A DNA stretch of 24,860 nucleotides from ATZT02 sp046048135 (GCA_046048135.1 JBJOGR010000049.1:1-24860), one strand, 5' to 3'; positions 14,502 through 22,657 are shown, counted from the first letter of the stretch. Notes: generated by a model from the sequence alone, not told the origin. Program-made: numbers and translations.

Positions 14502-17048
14502 ATGGCTACAAGTACGCCGGCTCGTTCGCGTGCCCAAAATAAAAAAACTAGAAGTTCTAAAGCTTCGAGTGGTTTACTACTTTTAATTGGACGATTACTT
14601 TCACTTATTTCACTGGCATGGAATGTTTTAGCAAAGGTTTTTGGTGCATTAATAAGAGCAGTAGGCCATGGAGCTTCAGAAATTGATCCAAAGCAAAGAC
14701 GAGATGGTCTTGGTTTAGTTTTACTTGCTTTATCAATAATTATTGCCGCACAAAGTTGGTTTGGGACTCAAACTGTTATTACAAATTATTCAAAACTTAT
14801 CATTGGTGGATTTCTTGGTGCTTTAACAATATTTTTACCGGTATTTCTAGTTTATGGCGCATGGCAAACATTTCGAAATCCAGCTAAAAAAGGTGATGGA
14901 CCAAGAATTGTAATTGGAGTTTCTACTGTATTAATTAGTGTTGCTGGACTGTGGCATTTGTTTAAAGGGTTACCAAATCCAGGTGATGGTGTTGAAGCGA
15001 TGCAATCTGGCGCAGGATGGTTGGGTTGGTTAATTGCAACTCCAATAGCAGGACTTACTAATGGATTTATTGCTTCTTTATTGCTTTTATTGTTCGGTTT
15101 TTTTGGCTTACTAATTACTACAAAAACACCAGTCACCGCTGTTGGTCAAAAAATAAAGTCAGTATTTTCACTTATCTTTAGAAAAAGAGAAAAAGAAGAA
15201 ATTGATGATTTAGATCAAGAACTAGATGTATTCACAGCTACTGATTACGATGATGAGCTGATTGAAGAAGACATAATTGAATCCGAATATGAAGAAGAGC
15301 CTGTTAAAAAAGGAAATGTACTTACTCGTTGGTTTAATAAATGGCAAGCCAAAGATTCAGATGAAGATTTAGAAACTTTAGTTGATGACGAACCCTTTGC
15401 AGCCTCTCCAGTTATACAAGAAAATCAAATTGCAGAAGATCTAGATTCAACTCAACCAATTGCAGTACTAACAGAAATAGATTCAACTCAACCCATTCAA
15501 AAAATTACATCAATTTCAACACCTGAAAATAGAACTACTGCTAAACCAGTTGTTAAACAAATGTCGTTGAAAGCTGATAAAAATTACAAATTACCACTTT
15601 CGTCAAGTTTAAAAGCTGGACCAACACCTAAATTAAAAAGTAAAGTAAATGATGGAGTAGTTGATTCTTTAACTAAAGTTTTTTCACAATTTGATATTGA
15701 TGCAACAGTTACAGGTTTTTCTAGAGGACCTACAGTTACAAGATATGAAGTAGAGCTTGGGCCTGCGGTTAAAGTTGAAAGAGTAACTGCATTAAGTAAA
15801 AACATTGCATATGCTGTAGCAAGTGCGGATGTAAGAATTCTTTCACCAATTCCGGGAAAATCTGCAATTGGTGTTGAAATTCCAAATTCAGATCGAGAAT
15901 TAGTTGCTTTATCAGATTTGTTAAATTCAAATGTTGCAAATGATGAAAAACATCCTCTAGTAGTTGGCTTGGGTAAAGATGTTGAAGGGTTAGTAATTTG
16001 TGCCAACTTGGCGAAAATGCCACATATGTTAATAGCAGGTGCTACTGGAGCTGGTAAATCTTCTTGCATTAATTCCTTAGTAACTTCAATTTTGATGCGT
16101 TCAACACCAAATGACGTAAGGATGATTTTGATAGATCCTAAGAGAGTTGAATTAGCAGCATATGCAGGTGTGCCACATTTAATTACTCCAATTGTGACAA
16201 ATCCTAAAAAAGCAGCAGAAGTTTTGCAATGGGTCGTAAAAGAAATGGAAGTTAGATATGACGCATTACATGCTCACGGATTTAGACATATTGATGACTA
16301 CAACAAAGCCGTTAGAGCTGGAAAAGTAAATCCAATTGGTGATAAAGATTCAGTTGATCCTTATCCATATTTATTAGTAGTGGTTGATGAGTTAGCAGAT
16401 TTAATGATGGTTGCGCCTAGAGACGTTGAAGATGCGATCGTAAGAATTACCCAACTGGCAAGGGCTGCAGGAATTCATTTAGTAATTGCAACGCAAAGAC
16501 CAAGTGTTGATGTAGTCACAGGTTTGATTAAAGCAAATGTGCCAAGTCGATTAGCTTTTGCGACTGCAAGTTTGGCAGATTCTAGAGTTATTTTGGATCA
16601 ACCTGGTGCAGAAAAACTAGTTGGACAAGGTGATGGATTGTTTTTGCCAATGGGTGCATCAAAACCAACAAGAATTCAAGGAGCATTTGTATCAGAGAGT
16701 GAAATTAGAACAATAGTTTCACATTGGACAAGTCAAGGTGAACCTGAATATAGAGACGATGTGTTACAAGTTCAACAAATTAAATCAAATGTAGAAAATG
16801 ACATTGGCGATGATCTTGATTTATTACTTGCTGCAACTGAATTAGTAGTTTCAACTCAATTAGGTTCAACATCAATGTTGCAAAGAAAATTAAGAGTTGG
16901 TTTTGCTAAAGCTGGTCGATTAATTGATCTTATGGAAGATAGAGGAATTGTTGGACCAAACGAAGGGTCTAGAGCAAGAGAAGTTTTGATAAAACCTGAA
17001 CTTTTAGTCCAGACTTTAGCCATGTTACGAGGAGAAGTGGCTAGTTAA
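14502..17048 (+). CDS. ftsK: DNA translocase FtsK
   Basis: FtsK/SpoIIIE is a septum-anchored motor that pumps chromosome ends out of the closing division site. The N-terminus has a basic Ser/Lys-rich tail, then about four membrane segments (near residues 69-88, 99-122, 134-152 and 172-208). An acidic linker follows (about 225-345), containing a short DSTQPI duplication. The motor has Walker A GATGAGKS at 513-520 and Walker B VVVDELADLM with Asp629/Glu630. The last 60 residues form the winged-helix gamma domain that reads KOPS-type DNA motifs. The 848-residue length is typical for actinobacteria. A RodZ-like gene follows 133 bases later. Confidence 0.97.
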   Translation: MATSTPARSRAQNKKTRSSKASSGLLLLIGRLLSLISLAWNVLAKVFGALIRAVGHGASEIDPKQRRDGLGLVLLALSIIIAAQSWFGTQTVITNYSKLIIGGFLGALTIFLPVFLVYGAWQTFRNPAKKGDGPRIVIGVSTVLISVAGLWHLFKGLPNPGDGVEAMQSGAGWLGWLIATPIAGLTNGFIASLLLLLFGFFGLLITTKTPVTAVGQKIKSVFSLIFRKREKEEIDDLDQELDVFTATDYDDELIEEDIIESEYEEEPVKKGNVLTRWFNKWQAKDSDEDLETLVDDEPFAASPVIQENQIAEDLDSTQPIAVLTEIDSTQPIQKITSISTPENRTTAKPVVKQMSLKADKNYKLPLSSSLKAGPTPKLKSKVNDGVVDSLTKVFSQFDIDATVTGFSRGPTVTRYEVELGPAVKVERVTALSKNIAYAVASADVRILSPIPGKSAIGVEIPNSDRELVALSDLLNSNVANDEKHPLVVGLGKDVEGLVICANLAKMPHMLIAGATGAGKSSCINSLVTSILMRSTPNDVRMILIDPKRVELAAYAGVPHLITPIVTNPKKAAEVLQWVVKEMEVRYDALHAHGFRHIDDYNKAVRAGKVNPIGDKDSVDPYPYLLVVVDELADLMMVAPRDVEDAIVRITQLARAAGIHLVIATQRPSVDVVTGLIKANVPSRLAFATASLADSRVILDQPGAEKLVGQGDGLFLPMGASKPTRIQGAFVSESEIRTIVSHWTSQGEPEYRDDVLQVQQIKSNVENDIGDDLDLLLAATELVVSTQLGSTSMLQRKLRVGFAKAGRLIDLMEDRGIVGPNEGSRAREVLIKPELLVQTLAMLRGEVAS

Positions 17049-17052
17049 AAAT

Positions 17053-17088
17053 CCGGAATTTACAAACCTAATCCGGTCAGGCTATCCT
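17053..17088 (+). promoter_or_regulatory. Promoter of the RodZ-like gene with flanking repeats
   Basis: TTTACA (17059-17064) and TATCCT (17083-17088), separated by 18 bases, form a recognisable -35/-10 pair 90-120 bases before the gene. AATCCGG occurs twice (17050-17056 and 17070-17076), and CCGGA (17053-17057) is complementary to TCCGG (17072-17076), bracketing the -35 box; this could be an operator. The leader that follows includes a small hairpin, AGAAAA 17142-17147 with TTTTCT 17161-17166, just before an extended Shine-Dalgarno AAGGTGAT (17171-17178). Confidence 0.4.
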
Positions 17089-17181
17089 TAAAAGAGAGCA
17101 TAATTTTTATTTGTTCAATTTCTCTGGCGAGTAAATTAAAAAGAAAAATTATGAATTATATTTTCTAAAGAAGGTGATTAT

Positions 17182-17997
17182 ATGAAAGATTCAATTGGGC
17201 AACGTTTACGTTTTGCTCGAGAGAGTAAAGGTTTATCACTTTCTGAAATTTCTACAAAAATAAGAGTTAGAGAATCACTTTTAAAATTAATTGAGAAAGA
17301 TGACTTTGCACAAGTTGGTGCAGATGTTTATGTTCGCGGACATATTCGCGCAATGGCAACATTTTTAGGTTTAGATGTAAATGAATTAATGTCTCTTTAT
17401 CCAAAAACTTCTGATGACATTGTTGACCCGGATAATCCGGTTGAAAATTTAGAATCTCAGTCAATAGAAAGTACTCTGTCTAATACTGCAACTTTAGAAT
17501 TAAGTGGAAGATTTTTTAATCCAGTAGAAAAATTTAAAACTAAATCTGGAACAAATTGGTCTGTTGTAATGGCAGGCGCACTGGCAGTTATTACATTAAT
17601 TTCAATTGGTTCTGTAATTGTTTCTACAATTAATTCTCCAACTACTGAAGTTGTTGCAGAAGAAACAATCACAACACCTACACCACAAGTAACAACTAAT
17701 AAATCTGAAAATGAAAATTTAACCGCAGCAGTGCCCTCACCTGGAGTTGATGTATTGATCCAGGCAAATGGTGCAAGTAGTTGGGTTAGAGCAACAGATA
17801 TTAATGATGTTGAATTATTTGAAGGAATAATCAGAGACGGACAAGAGCAACGAGTTGGAAGCGTTGATGGGGTAAAACTTTTACTAGGAAATGCAGGAGC
17901 TCTAAATTTAACTGTTAATGGTCAAGTTTTAGGTAAAGCTGGCGGCATTGGTGAAGTTGTCAGAGTGGAATTTGGACCAGAGGGTCCAGTTCAATAA
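17182..17997 (+). CDS. RodZ-like membrane protein with N-terminal helix-turn-helix
   Basis: The 271-residue protein has the RodZ layout. An N-terminal HTH_25 domain (residues 3-72: IGQRLRFARESKGLSLSEI through LMSLYP) is followed by a linker, one membrane segment (about 130-153) and a Thr/Pro/Asn-rich stretch. The C-terminal beta-rich DUF4115 domain (about 188-268) would be outside the cell. RodZ links MreB to the elongation machinery in rods; the HTH is used for protein binding rather than classical DNA binding. In actinobacteria this gene regularly lies between ftsK and rimO/pgsA, as here. Without mreB in view, its partner is uncertain. The extended Shine-Dalgarno 3-10 bases upstream fixes the start. 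Confidence 0.85.
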   Translation: MKDSIGQRLRFARESKGLSLSEISTKIRVRESLLKLIEKDDFAQVGADVYVRGHIRAMATFLGLDVNELMSLYPKTSDDIVDPDNPVENLESQSIESTLSNTATLELSGRFFNPVEKFKTKSGTNWSVVMAGALAVITLISIGSVIVSTINSPTTEVVAEETITTPTPQVTTNKSENENLTAAVPSPGVDVLIQANGASSWVRATDINDVELFEGIIRDGQEQRVGSVDGVKLLLGNAGALNLTVNGQVLGKAGGIGEVVRVEFGPEGPVQ

Positions 17998-18007
17998 AAA
18001 TCTCAAA

Positions 18008-18013
18008 TATAAT
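18008..18013 (+). promoter_or_regulatory. Possible -10 box for rimO
   Basis: A perfect TATAAT lies 11 bases after the RodZ-like stop and 39 bases before rimO. No matching -35 is seen at 16-18 bases and the surroundings are very AT-rich, so chance is possible. Just upstream, TGGACC (17973-17978) pairs with GGTCCA (17983-17988) around AGAG, a small hairpin at the end of the preceding gene. TAGGA (18043-18047) serves as the rimO ribosome-binding site. Confidence 0.25.
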
Positions 18014-18052
18014 TATTTAAAAGTAATTTTTAAAAATTTTAGTTAGGAATTA

Positions 18053-19411
18053 ATGTCAACAAAAGTTGCGATTATTACTTTAGGTTGTGCTCGTAATGAA
18101 GTTGATAGTGAAGAAATAGCAGCAAAGTTAGCAAGTGCAGGAATTGATTTAGTCCAAGAACCAGAACAAGCTGATGCTGTTTTCGTTAACACTTGTGGTT
18201 TTATTGAGACAGCCAAGAAAGACAGTATCGATACACTTCTTGCTGCAAATGATTTAAAAAAACAATCTAATGTAAAAGCTGTTGTAGCACTGGGATGTAT
18301 GGCAGAAAGATATGGTGAAGAATTAGAAAAATCTTTACCAGAAGCTGATGCAATTCTAGGTTTTGATGATTACGATGAAATTGCTAAAAAATTAAATCAA
18401 ATTCTTAAAGGGGATAAACCTAAAGCACCTGTTGCACAAGATAGAAGATTACTGCTACCAATTTCTCCTTCACAAAGAACTCAAAAAAATGATAAAAAAT
18501 TTAACCGTTTTCGATTAGATGACAAATTTGTCGCTCCATTAAAACTTGCTTCAGGGTGTGATCGACGATGCACTTTCTGTGCCATTCCAAGATTTAGAGG
18601 TGCATATTTATCTAGAAAACCTACCGAAATTTTAGAAGAAGCCATGTGGTTGGCAGAACAAGGAGTAAAAGAACTATTTTTAGTCAGTGAAAACACTACA
18701 AGTTTTGGCAAAGATTTGGGTGACATAAGACTGCTTGAAACTTTACTTCCAGAAATTGCAAAAATATCTGAAATTTCTTGGATACGTCTTTCTTATCTTC
18801 AACCTGCAGAAATTAGGAATACTTTGATTGAAAGCATTCTAAAAACCCCTAAAGTAACACCCTATTTTGACATTTCCTTTCAACATGCCCACCCTGATGT
18901 TTTAAGACGTATGAAAAGATTTGGTAACACAAAAGATTTCTTAAGTTTAATCGAAAATATTAGAAAAATTAATCCAGAAGCTGGGATTAGAAGTAATTTC
19001 ATAGTCGGATTTCCAGGAGAAACAAAAGAAGAATATGAAGAAATAAAAAAATTTTTGGAAGAGGCCCAACTCGATGCAATTGGGATATTTGGTTATTCAA
19101 AAGAAGATGGAACAGAAGCCATTGAGTTTAAAGATCAAATAGATGAACAAGTCATAAAGGAAAGAGTTTTAGAGTTAACTGAAATAGCCGAAGATCTGAT
19201 GAGCCAGAAAGCCAATTCGCGTATAGGTTCTACATCTGAATTTCTAGTTGAAGCTATTGAGGGTGAAGAAATAACTGGAAGGATTAAGCAACAAGGTCCT
19301 GAAACTGATGGAATCAGTTACATTTTTGCTAAAAATATAAAATTAGGCGATATCTTAGAAGTGGAAGTAATCGGTAGTAATGGCGCTGATTTAGAGGTGA
19401 AGACAAAATAG
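18053..19411 (+). CDS. rimO: Ribosomal protein S12 methylthiotransferase
   Basis: RimO adds a methylthio group to the conserved aspartate of ribosomal protein S12 using two 4Fe-4S clusters and S-adenosylmethionine. The N-terminal UPF0004 domain has its three cluster cysteines (Cys12 in TLGCARNEVDSE, Cys48 in NTCGF, Cys82 in LGCMAE). The radical-SAM domain has CxxxCxxC at Cys169, Cys173 and Cys176 (GCDRRCTFCAIP). A TRAM domain closes the 452 residues. TLGCARNEVDSE distinguishes RimO from MiaB. pgsA follows after 8 bases, so the two are probably co-transcribed, as in other actinobacteria. Confidence 0.95.
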   Translation: MSTKVAIITLGCARNEVDSEEIAAKLASAGIDLVQEPEQADAVFVNTCGFIETAKKDSIDTLLAANDLKKQSNVKAVVALGCMAERYGEELEKSLPEADAILGFDDYDEIAKKLNQILKGDKPKAPVAQDRRLLLPISPSQRTQKNDKKFNRFRLDDKFVAPLKLASGCDRRCTFCAIPRFRGAYLSRKPTEILEEAMWLAEQGVKELFLVSENTTSFGKDLGDIRLLETLLPEIAKISEISWIRLSYLQPAEIRNTLIESILKTPKVTPYFDISFQHAHPDVLRRMKRFGNTKDFLSLIENIRKINPEAGIRSNFIVGFPGETKEEYEEIKKFLEEAQLDAIGIFGYSKEDGTEAIEFKDQIDEQVIKERVLELTEIAEDLMSQKANSRIGSTSEFLVEAIEGEEITGRIKQQGPETDGISYIFAKNIKLGDILEVEVIGSNGADLEVKTK

Positions 19412-19419
19412 ATAAAAAA

Positions 19420-20010
19420 GTGATTAAACCTGCTGTTCCAGATCGGGTAGCAGATCCTATATCAACAGCAAGTAATTTGAATTTACCTAACTTTTTAACT
19501 CTTATAAGAATTCTTTTTGTACCAGTGCTTGCTTGGCTTTTATTTAAAGAAAATGCAGAAACCGATTTCATGAGGCTAGTTTCGGCGATCGTTTTTATAG
19601 TTGCAGGATTAACAGATATTGCGGATGGAATCATTGCCAGAAAATATAAATTAATCACTAATTTCGGCAAAATTTTTGACCCAATTGCAGATAAAACTTT
19701 AATCGGAGTTGCTTTGATTGGTTTATCTACCTTAGGTTTGGTTGCTTGGTGGATTACGTGGGTCATATTGTTTAGAGAATTATTTGTTACTTTCTTAAGA
19801 TTTTGGGTAATTAATAAAGGAGTAATTCCTGCAAGTCGCGGAGGAAAATTAAAAACAATTATGCAAATTGTGGCGATTAGTGCTTATCTTTTGCCTTTGC
19901 CAAATAATTTTATAATTCTTGCAGAAATATTCATGTATATCGCAGTTATATTAACCATTTTGACAGCTATTGATTACATCCTAAAAGCAATTATGACTGA
20001 TAGAAATTAA
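19420..20010 (+). CDS. pgsA: CDP-diacylglycerol-glycerol-3-phosphate 3-phosphatidyltransferase
   Basis: PgsA joins CDP-diacylglycerol and glycerol-3-phosphate to make phosphatidylglycerol phosphate at the membrane. The CDP-alcohol phosphatidyltransferase signature is complete: Asp66, Asp69, Gly70, Ala73, Arg74, Gly83, Asp87 and Asp91 (DIADGIIAR, then FGKIFDPIAD). The 196 residues contain about six hydrophobic segments. The start is GTG at 19420, 8 bases after the rimO stop, with a weak ribosome-binding site; translation may be coupled. The family also includes cardiolipin and phosphatidylinositol synthases, but the rimO-pgsA-cinA order favours PgsA. Confidence 0.9.
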   Translation: MIKPAVPDRVADPISTASNLNLPNFLTLIRILFVPVLAWLLFKENAETDFMRLVSAIVFIVAGLTDIADGIIARKYKLITNFGKIFDPIADKTLIGVALIGLSTLGLVAWWITWVILFRELFVTFLRFWVINKGVIPASRGGKLKTIMQIVAISAYLLPLPNNFIILAEIFMYIAVILTILTAIDYILKAIMTDRN

Positions 20011-20011
20011 C

Positions 20012-20479
20012 TTGAATAATTTAGCTTTTGAAGTTGTAGAGAAATTAAAGTTAAAGAGTTTAACAATTGCAACCGCAGAGTCTTTAACAGCAGGACTAGT
20101 GAGTGCTAATTTAGCCGGGATTGAAGGTGCATCAAAAGTTTTCAAGGGTGGAATTATTGCTTATCAAAATGAAGTAAAAGAAAATATTTTAAAAATTGAT
20201 GCAAGCATTATCAATAAACATTCGAGTGTTTCACGAGAAGTTGCCTCTTTAATGGCAGAAAATGTAAGGAAAATATTGAATTCAGATCTTGGGGTAGCTA
20301 CCACTGGAGTAGCAGGACCAGGACTTGTTGGAGATAAAAAAATTGGCACAGTATTTGTGGCATTGTCATCATCGCAACACAATATGTGCCTTGAACTAAA
20401 TTTGACCGGGGATAGACAAGCAATCAGGCAAGAAACTTGCACTAAATTATTTGAACTAATATTAGAAAAACTTGTGTAA
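20012..20479 (+). CDS. cinA: CinA C-terminal-domain protein (nicotinamide-nucleotide amidase, PncC type)
   Basis: The 155-residue protein is the CinA C-terminal domain alone. In the characterised PncC enzymes it deamidates NMN to nicotinate mononucleotide, recycling NAD made by DNA ligase and other reactions. Conserved features are TAESLTAG with Ser24, then GGIIAYQNEVK and TTGVAGP. The N-terminal MoCF-like half of full-length CinA (total about 410 residues) is absent; stand-alone forms are common in actinobacteria, so this is not a truncation. The start is TTG, one base after the pgsA stop. clgR follows with its own candidate promoter. Confidence 0.9.
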   Translation: MNNLAFEVVEKLKLKSLTIATAESLTAGLVSANLAGIEGASKVFKGGIIAYQNEVKENILKIDASIINKHSSVSREVASLMAENVRKILNSDLGVATTGVAGPGLVGDKKIGTVFVALSSSQHNMCLELNLTGDRQAIRQETCTKLFELILEKLV

Positions 20480-20505
20480 GAAAAGTGGAAAACCTAAATC
20501 TAGGC

Positions 20506-20511
20506 TAGAAT
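20506..20511 (+). promoter_or_regulatory. Candidate -10 box for a leaderless clgR transcript
   Basis: TAGAAT fits TANNNT closely and ends 6 bases before the clgR ATG. The 38-base cinA-clgR gap has no Shine-Dalgarno near the start, consistent with leaderless initiation. I do not see a clear ClgR self-operator. Confidence 0.45.
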
Positions 20512-20517
20512 GAGACA

Positions 20518-20814
20518 ATGATTGTTTTGAGAAAAGTTATGGGCGACCAGTTGCGTAAACAACGTTTGTCCCAAAAAAGATCTCTTCGTGATATTTCCAA
20601 AAATGCTAAAGTCTCATTGGGGTATTTAAGTGAAGTAGAACGAGGTCAAAAAGAAGTTTCTTCTGAGCTTTTGGCATCAATTTGTGGTGCTTTGAATTTG
20701 TCTTTAAGTAAATTTATGTTTGAAGTCACAAAAGCTGTTGCTGAAATTGAACAAAATCCACAAGGTGTGACAGTTCTACCAATAAGCAAAAAATCAGATT
20801 CAGCTGCTGCTTAG
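20518..20814 (+). CDS. clgR: ClgR-type transcriptional regulator of Clp protease genes
   Basis: ClgR is an XRE-family activator that in Corynebacterium, Mycobacterium and Streptomyces turns on clpP and clpC and other proteostasis genes. The 98-residue protein has one HTH_3 domain (about residues 9-66: GDQLRKQRLSQKRSLRDISK, then VSLGYLSEVERGQKEVSSEL), and the cinA-clgR order is the actinobacterial one. The C-terminus ends in three alanines. In Streptomyces, C-terminal alanines make ClgR itself a ClpP substrate, so feedback by degradation is plausible here. The last 15 bases overlap the convergent downstream gene. Confidence 0.9.
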   Translation: MIVLRKVMGDQLRKQRLSQKRSLRDISKNAKVSLGYLSEVERGQKEVSSELLASICGALNLSLSKFMFEVTKAVAEIEQNPQGVTVLPISKKSDSAAA

Positions 20815-21276
20815 TTTTTTATTTAAAACTTTTATTAATCTAACTCGGTTATATCTTTGAATAATTAAGCATGGGAAATTAACTATATGAGCAAAAATTA
20901 TATTGAACATTATTGCCCAAGGGGGATTAAAAAAGATAGTAAAAATCCAGCCGGCTGTCATTAGCCAATGAGCAATTTCAGCTCTTCTAGTCTCTTTTAT
21001 AAATTGTTTTAATTGCGCAATTTCACCATTTGCCACACTTCTTTTTTGAAATCCTTCTTTAAAAAATCCTCCTAATTCTGGCATTTTGTCTTTCCATTTA
21101 TTTATTCGAAGATATTTTTTAAACCAATTAGGGTTTTTTTCAAAAAAGAGAATTCGGGTAAATAAATAATCTTTTGCTAAAAATTTTTCGGGTAAAACAC
21201 TTGCAACATAACCGATGAAATAAAACCAGAATATCCAAGTTCCCAAATTCAGTAGCATGTACTTAAGAGATTGCAT
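20800..21276 (-). CDS. CrtO-like carotenoid glycoside acyltransferase
   Basis: The 158-residue membrane protein resembles glycosyl-4,4'-diaponeurosporenoate acyltransferase (staphylococcal CrtO), which esterifies the sugar of a carotenoid glycoside with a fatty acid. Matching segments are NKWKDKMPE (59-67), RRAEIAHW (97-104) and HIVNFPCLIIQRYNR (130-144); hydrophobic segments lie near 8-28, 104-117 and 120-139. The start overlaps the stop of the upstream glycosyltransferase gene by one base (TAATG), so the two are translationally coupled. Its 3' end overlaps clgR by 15 bases. The lipid and carotenoid substrates are unknown, and no crtM/crtN/crtB/crtI lies in the window. Confidence 0.75.
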   Translation of the reverse strand: MQSLKYMLLNLGTWIFWFYFIGYVASVLPEKFLAKDYLFTRILFFEKNPNWFKKYLRINKWKDKMPELGGFFKEGFQKRSVANGEIAQLKQFIKETRRAEIAHWLMTAGWIFTIFFNPPWAIMFNIIFAHIVNFPCLIIQRYNRVRLIKVLNKKLSSS

Positions 21277-22364
21277 TATTTAAGGCCTTTTTTGGCATCT
21301 AGAATTCTATCTTTCCAAGTCACTTTTCCTTGCCAAGTTTTTGTTACCGAATAGAAAAAAATTATTAAGAAATAAAGAATCATAAACGGATATAAAATGA
21401 TATAAAAATTAAAATTACCTAATTTTCTAACAAACCACCAAAACTGTAAACCAAACCCAATAGTTAAAATATATTGATATAAAGAAGGGGCTTGATTTGT
21501 AAAGGGCCAAGCAAGTAAAGCAAATGGCAATTCCCAAGCAGCAGCTACTAAGCCGCTAAACCAAGTGAATAGAAGAATCCATCTCAATTTTGATATTCCA
21601 GCAGAACCTGCAGCTATATTCTTAGTAAATCCTTGAGATAAAGATTTCCATCCATTTGGATACATTTGAAAACTTATATCACTTGCCCCAATAAATGTAT
21701 GCACATTTAAATCTTTTTTCTGAAATTCAAAACCCAGAGCTCTATCTTCAAGAAGTTGAGATTTAACTGTTTCAAATCCTCCGATTTTGTTTAAATCTGA
21801 TTTAGATAACATCATGACAGGACCAAAAACTAATCCATTTTTTTCTCCAAGTCTTGCTCCAATACTTCCAATTAAATTAAAGACTGAAGCAAATCTTTCA
21901 TAAGTAGAAATCATTTGGTGATAAGGCTGGACAGAGATTAGGCCTTGATGTTTTTCGTAGGCATTATTGAGTTTACCTAAAGCACCTTTACTTAATCTTG
22001 TATCAGCATCTAAAAAAATCAATCGTTCATTTTCTGCTATAGATGCACCTTGCATTAGTGCAAAAGTTTTTCCCGTCCAATCTTGAGGGATTTCTTTAGA
22101 GGAAATTACTTTGACTCCATGTTTCCTAGATATCTCTGCTGTTTTATCCGTTGAGTGATCATCGATCACGATGATTTCTTCAGGTTTTAATTCAGAATTT
22201 GCTAGGGAAGTAAGTAAGGTTGGAAGCGATTTTTCTTCATTTCTGGCAGGAATTATGACACTAAATTTTGCATCAGAAGTATCTTTAGGAAGTTGCGCCA
22301 TTTTAGGTTGAATGAACCAACCTAAAATCCACCTTAATAAAAGTGTGAAACCGTAAAAGTCCAT
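21276..22364 (-). CDS. Family 2 glycosyltransferase, CrtQ-like (carotenoid glycosylation)
   Basis: The 362-residue protein is a GT-A fold family 2 glycosyltransferase. It has an N-terminal hydrophobic stretch, VIIPARNEE (36-44), DDHSTD (68-73), DWTGK (95-99), the metal-binding LDAD (118-121) and a later LLEDRALG motif. Three or so membrane segments lie at the C-terminus. The combination, including SVQPYHQMISTYERF, is like staphylococcal CrtQ, which glucosylates diaponeurosporenoate. The neighbour is a CrtO-like acyltransferase, which strengthens the assignment. Alternative readings are hopanoid or other membrane-lipid glycosylation. It is read away from DUF3046 and shares a 42-base divergent start region with it. 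Confidence 0.75.
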   Translation of the reverse strand: MDFYGFTLLLRWILGWFIQPKMAQLPKDTSDAKFSVIIPARNEEKSLPTLLTSLANSELKPEEIIVIDDHSTDKTAEISRKHGVKVISSKEIPQDWTGKTFALMQGASIAENERLIFLDADTRLSKGALGKLNNAYEKHQGLISVQPYHQMISTYERFASVFNLIGSIGARLGEKNGLVFGPVMMLSKSDLNKIGGFETVKSQLLEDRALGFEFQKKDLNVHTFIGASDISFQMYPNGWKSLSQGFTKNIAAGSAGISKLRWILLFTWFSGLVAAAWELPFALLAWPFTNQAPSLYQYILTIGFGLQFWWFVRKLGNFNFYIILYPFMILYFLIIFFYSVTKTWQGKVTWKDRILDAKKGLK

Positions 22365-22369
22365 ATGTG

Positions 22370-22397
22370 CCTATAGTCTTGCATTTATTGTTAGATT
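22370..22397. promoter_or_regulatory. Divergent start region of the glycosyltransferase and DUF3046 genes
   Basis: The 42-base gap has no Shine-Dalgarno on either strand. On the - strand TATAGG (22375 to 22370) lies 5 bases before the glycosyltransferase ATG. On the + strand TAGATT (22392-22397) lies 9 bases before the DUF3046 ATG. Both would give leaderless or nearly leaderless transcripts. No -35 boxes are convincing. Confidence 0.3.
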
Positions 22398-22406
22398 TGA
22401 ATTCTT

Positions 22407-22601
22407 ATGTGGGTAACCGAACTTCGTCGAAGGCTAAAAGCTCATTTCGGCGAGGATTATGCAGCTTCGTGGGCAAAAGATTTTGTTTTGCCAGAATTAG
22501 GTGGAGTAAGTGTGGACGAGGCTCTTCGTTTAGGTTTTGATGCCCAAACCATCTGGAAGGCTGTTTCTTCTAATCAAGGTATCGATTCATCTTTCGAATA
22601 A
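22407..22601 (+). CDS. DUF3046 family protein
   Basis: The 64-residue protein is a full-length DUF3046 member, an actinobacterial family of unknown function almost always found directly upstream of recA. Typical features are TELRRRLKAHFGEDYAASWAKD-like opening residues, then VLPELGG and a final IWKAV. It is probably cytoplasmic and all-helical. The recA promoter and LexA box begin at its 3' end, so the two genes are probably not one simple operon. No function should be assumed from position. Confidence 0.93.
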   Translation: MWVTELRRRLKAHFGEDYAASWAKDFVLPELGGVSVDEALRLGFDAQTIWKAVSSNQGIDSSFE

Positions 22602-22636
22602 ACGGCGTGTCTGATATGATTCGAACACCTGTTCGA
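22592..22636 (+). promoter_or_regulatory. recA promoter with LexA (SOS) box
   Basis: TTTCGA (22592-22597) and TATGAT (22615-22620) with a 17-base spacer form the promoter; its -35 lies in the last codons of DUF3046. Directly after the -10 is the perfect palindrome TCGAACACCTGTTCGA (22621-22636), which contains the Gram-positive and actinobacterial LexA core GAAC-N4-GTTC. The operator covers the expected transcription start (near 22627), so bound LexA would block initiation. Confidence 0.88.
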
Positions 22637-22657
22637 GTAGTGTGCACAGGTAAGAGA

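Noticed and set aside
20012..20479. Truncated or broken cinA
   Set aside because: The protein is a complete stand-alone CinA C-terminal domain, a common form; no remnant of the N-terminal half is present upstream, where pgsA is intact.
20784..20822. Bidirectional terminator between clgR and the acyltransferase gene
   Set aside because: A-rich and T-rich tracts flank the junction, but only short 3-5 bp helices with large loops can be drawn; not convincing.
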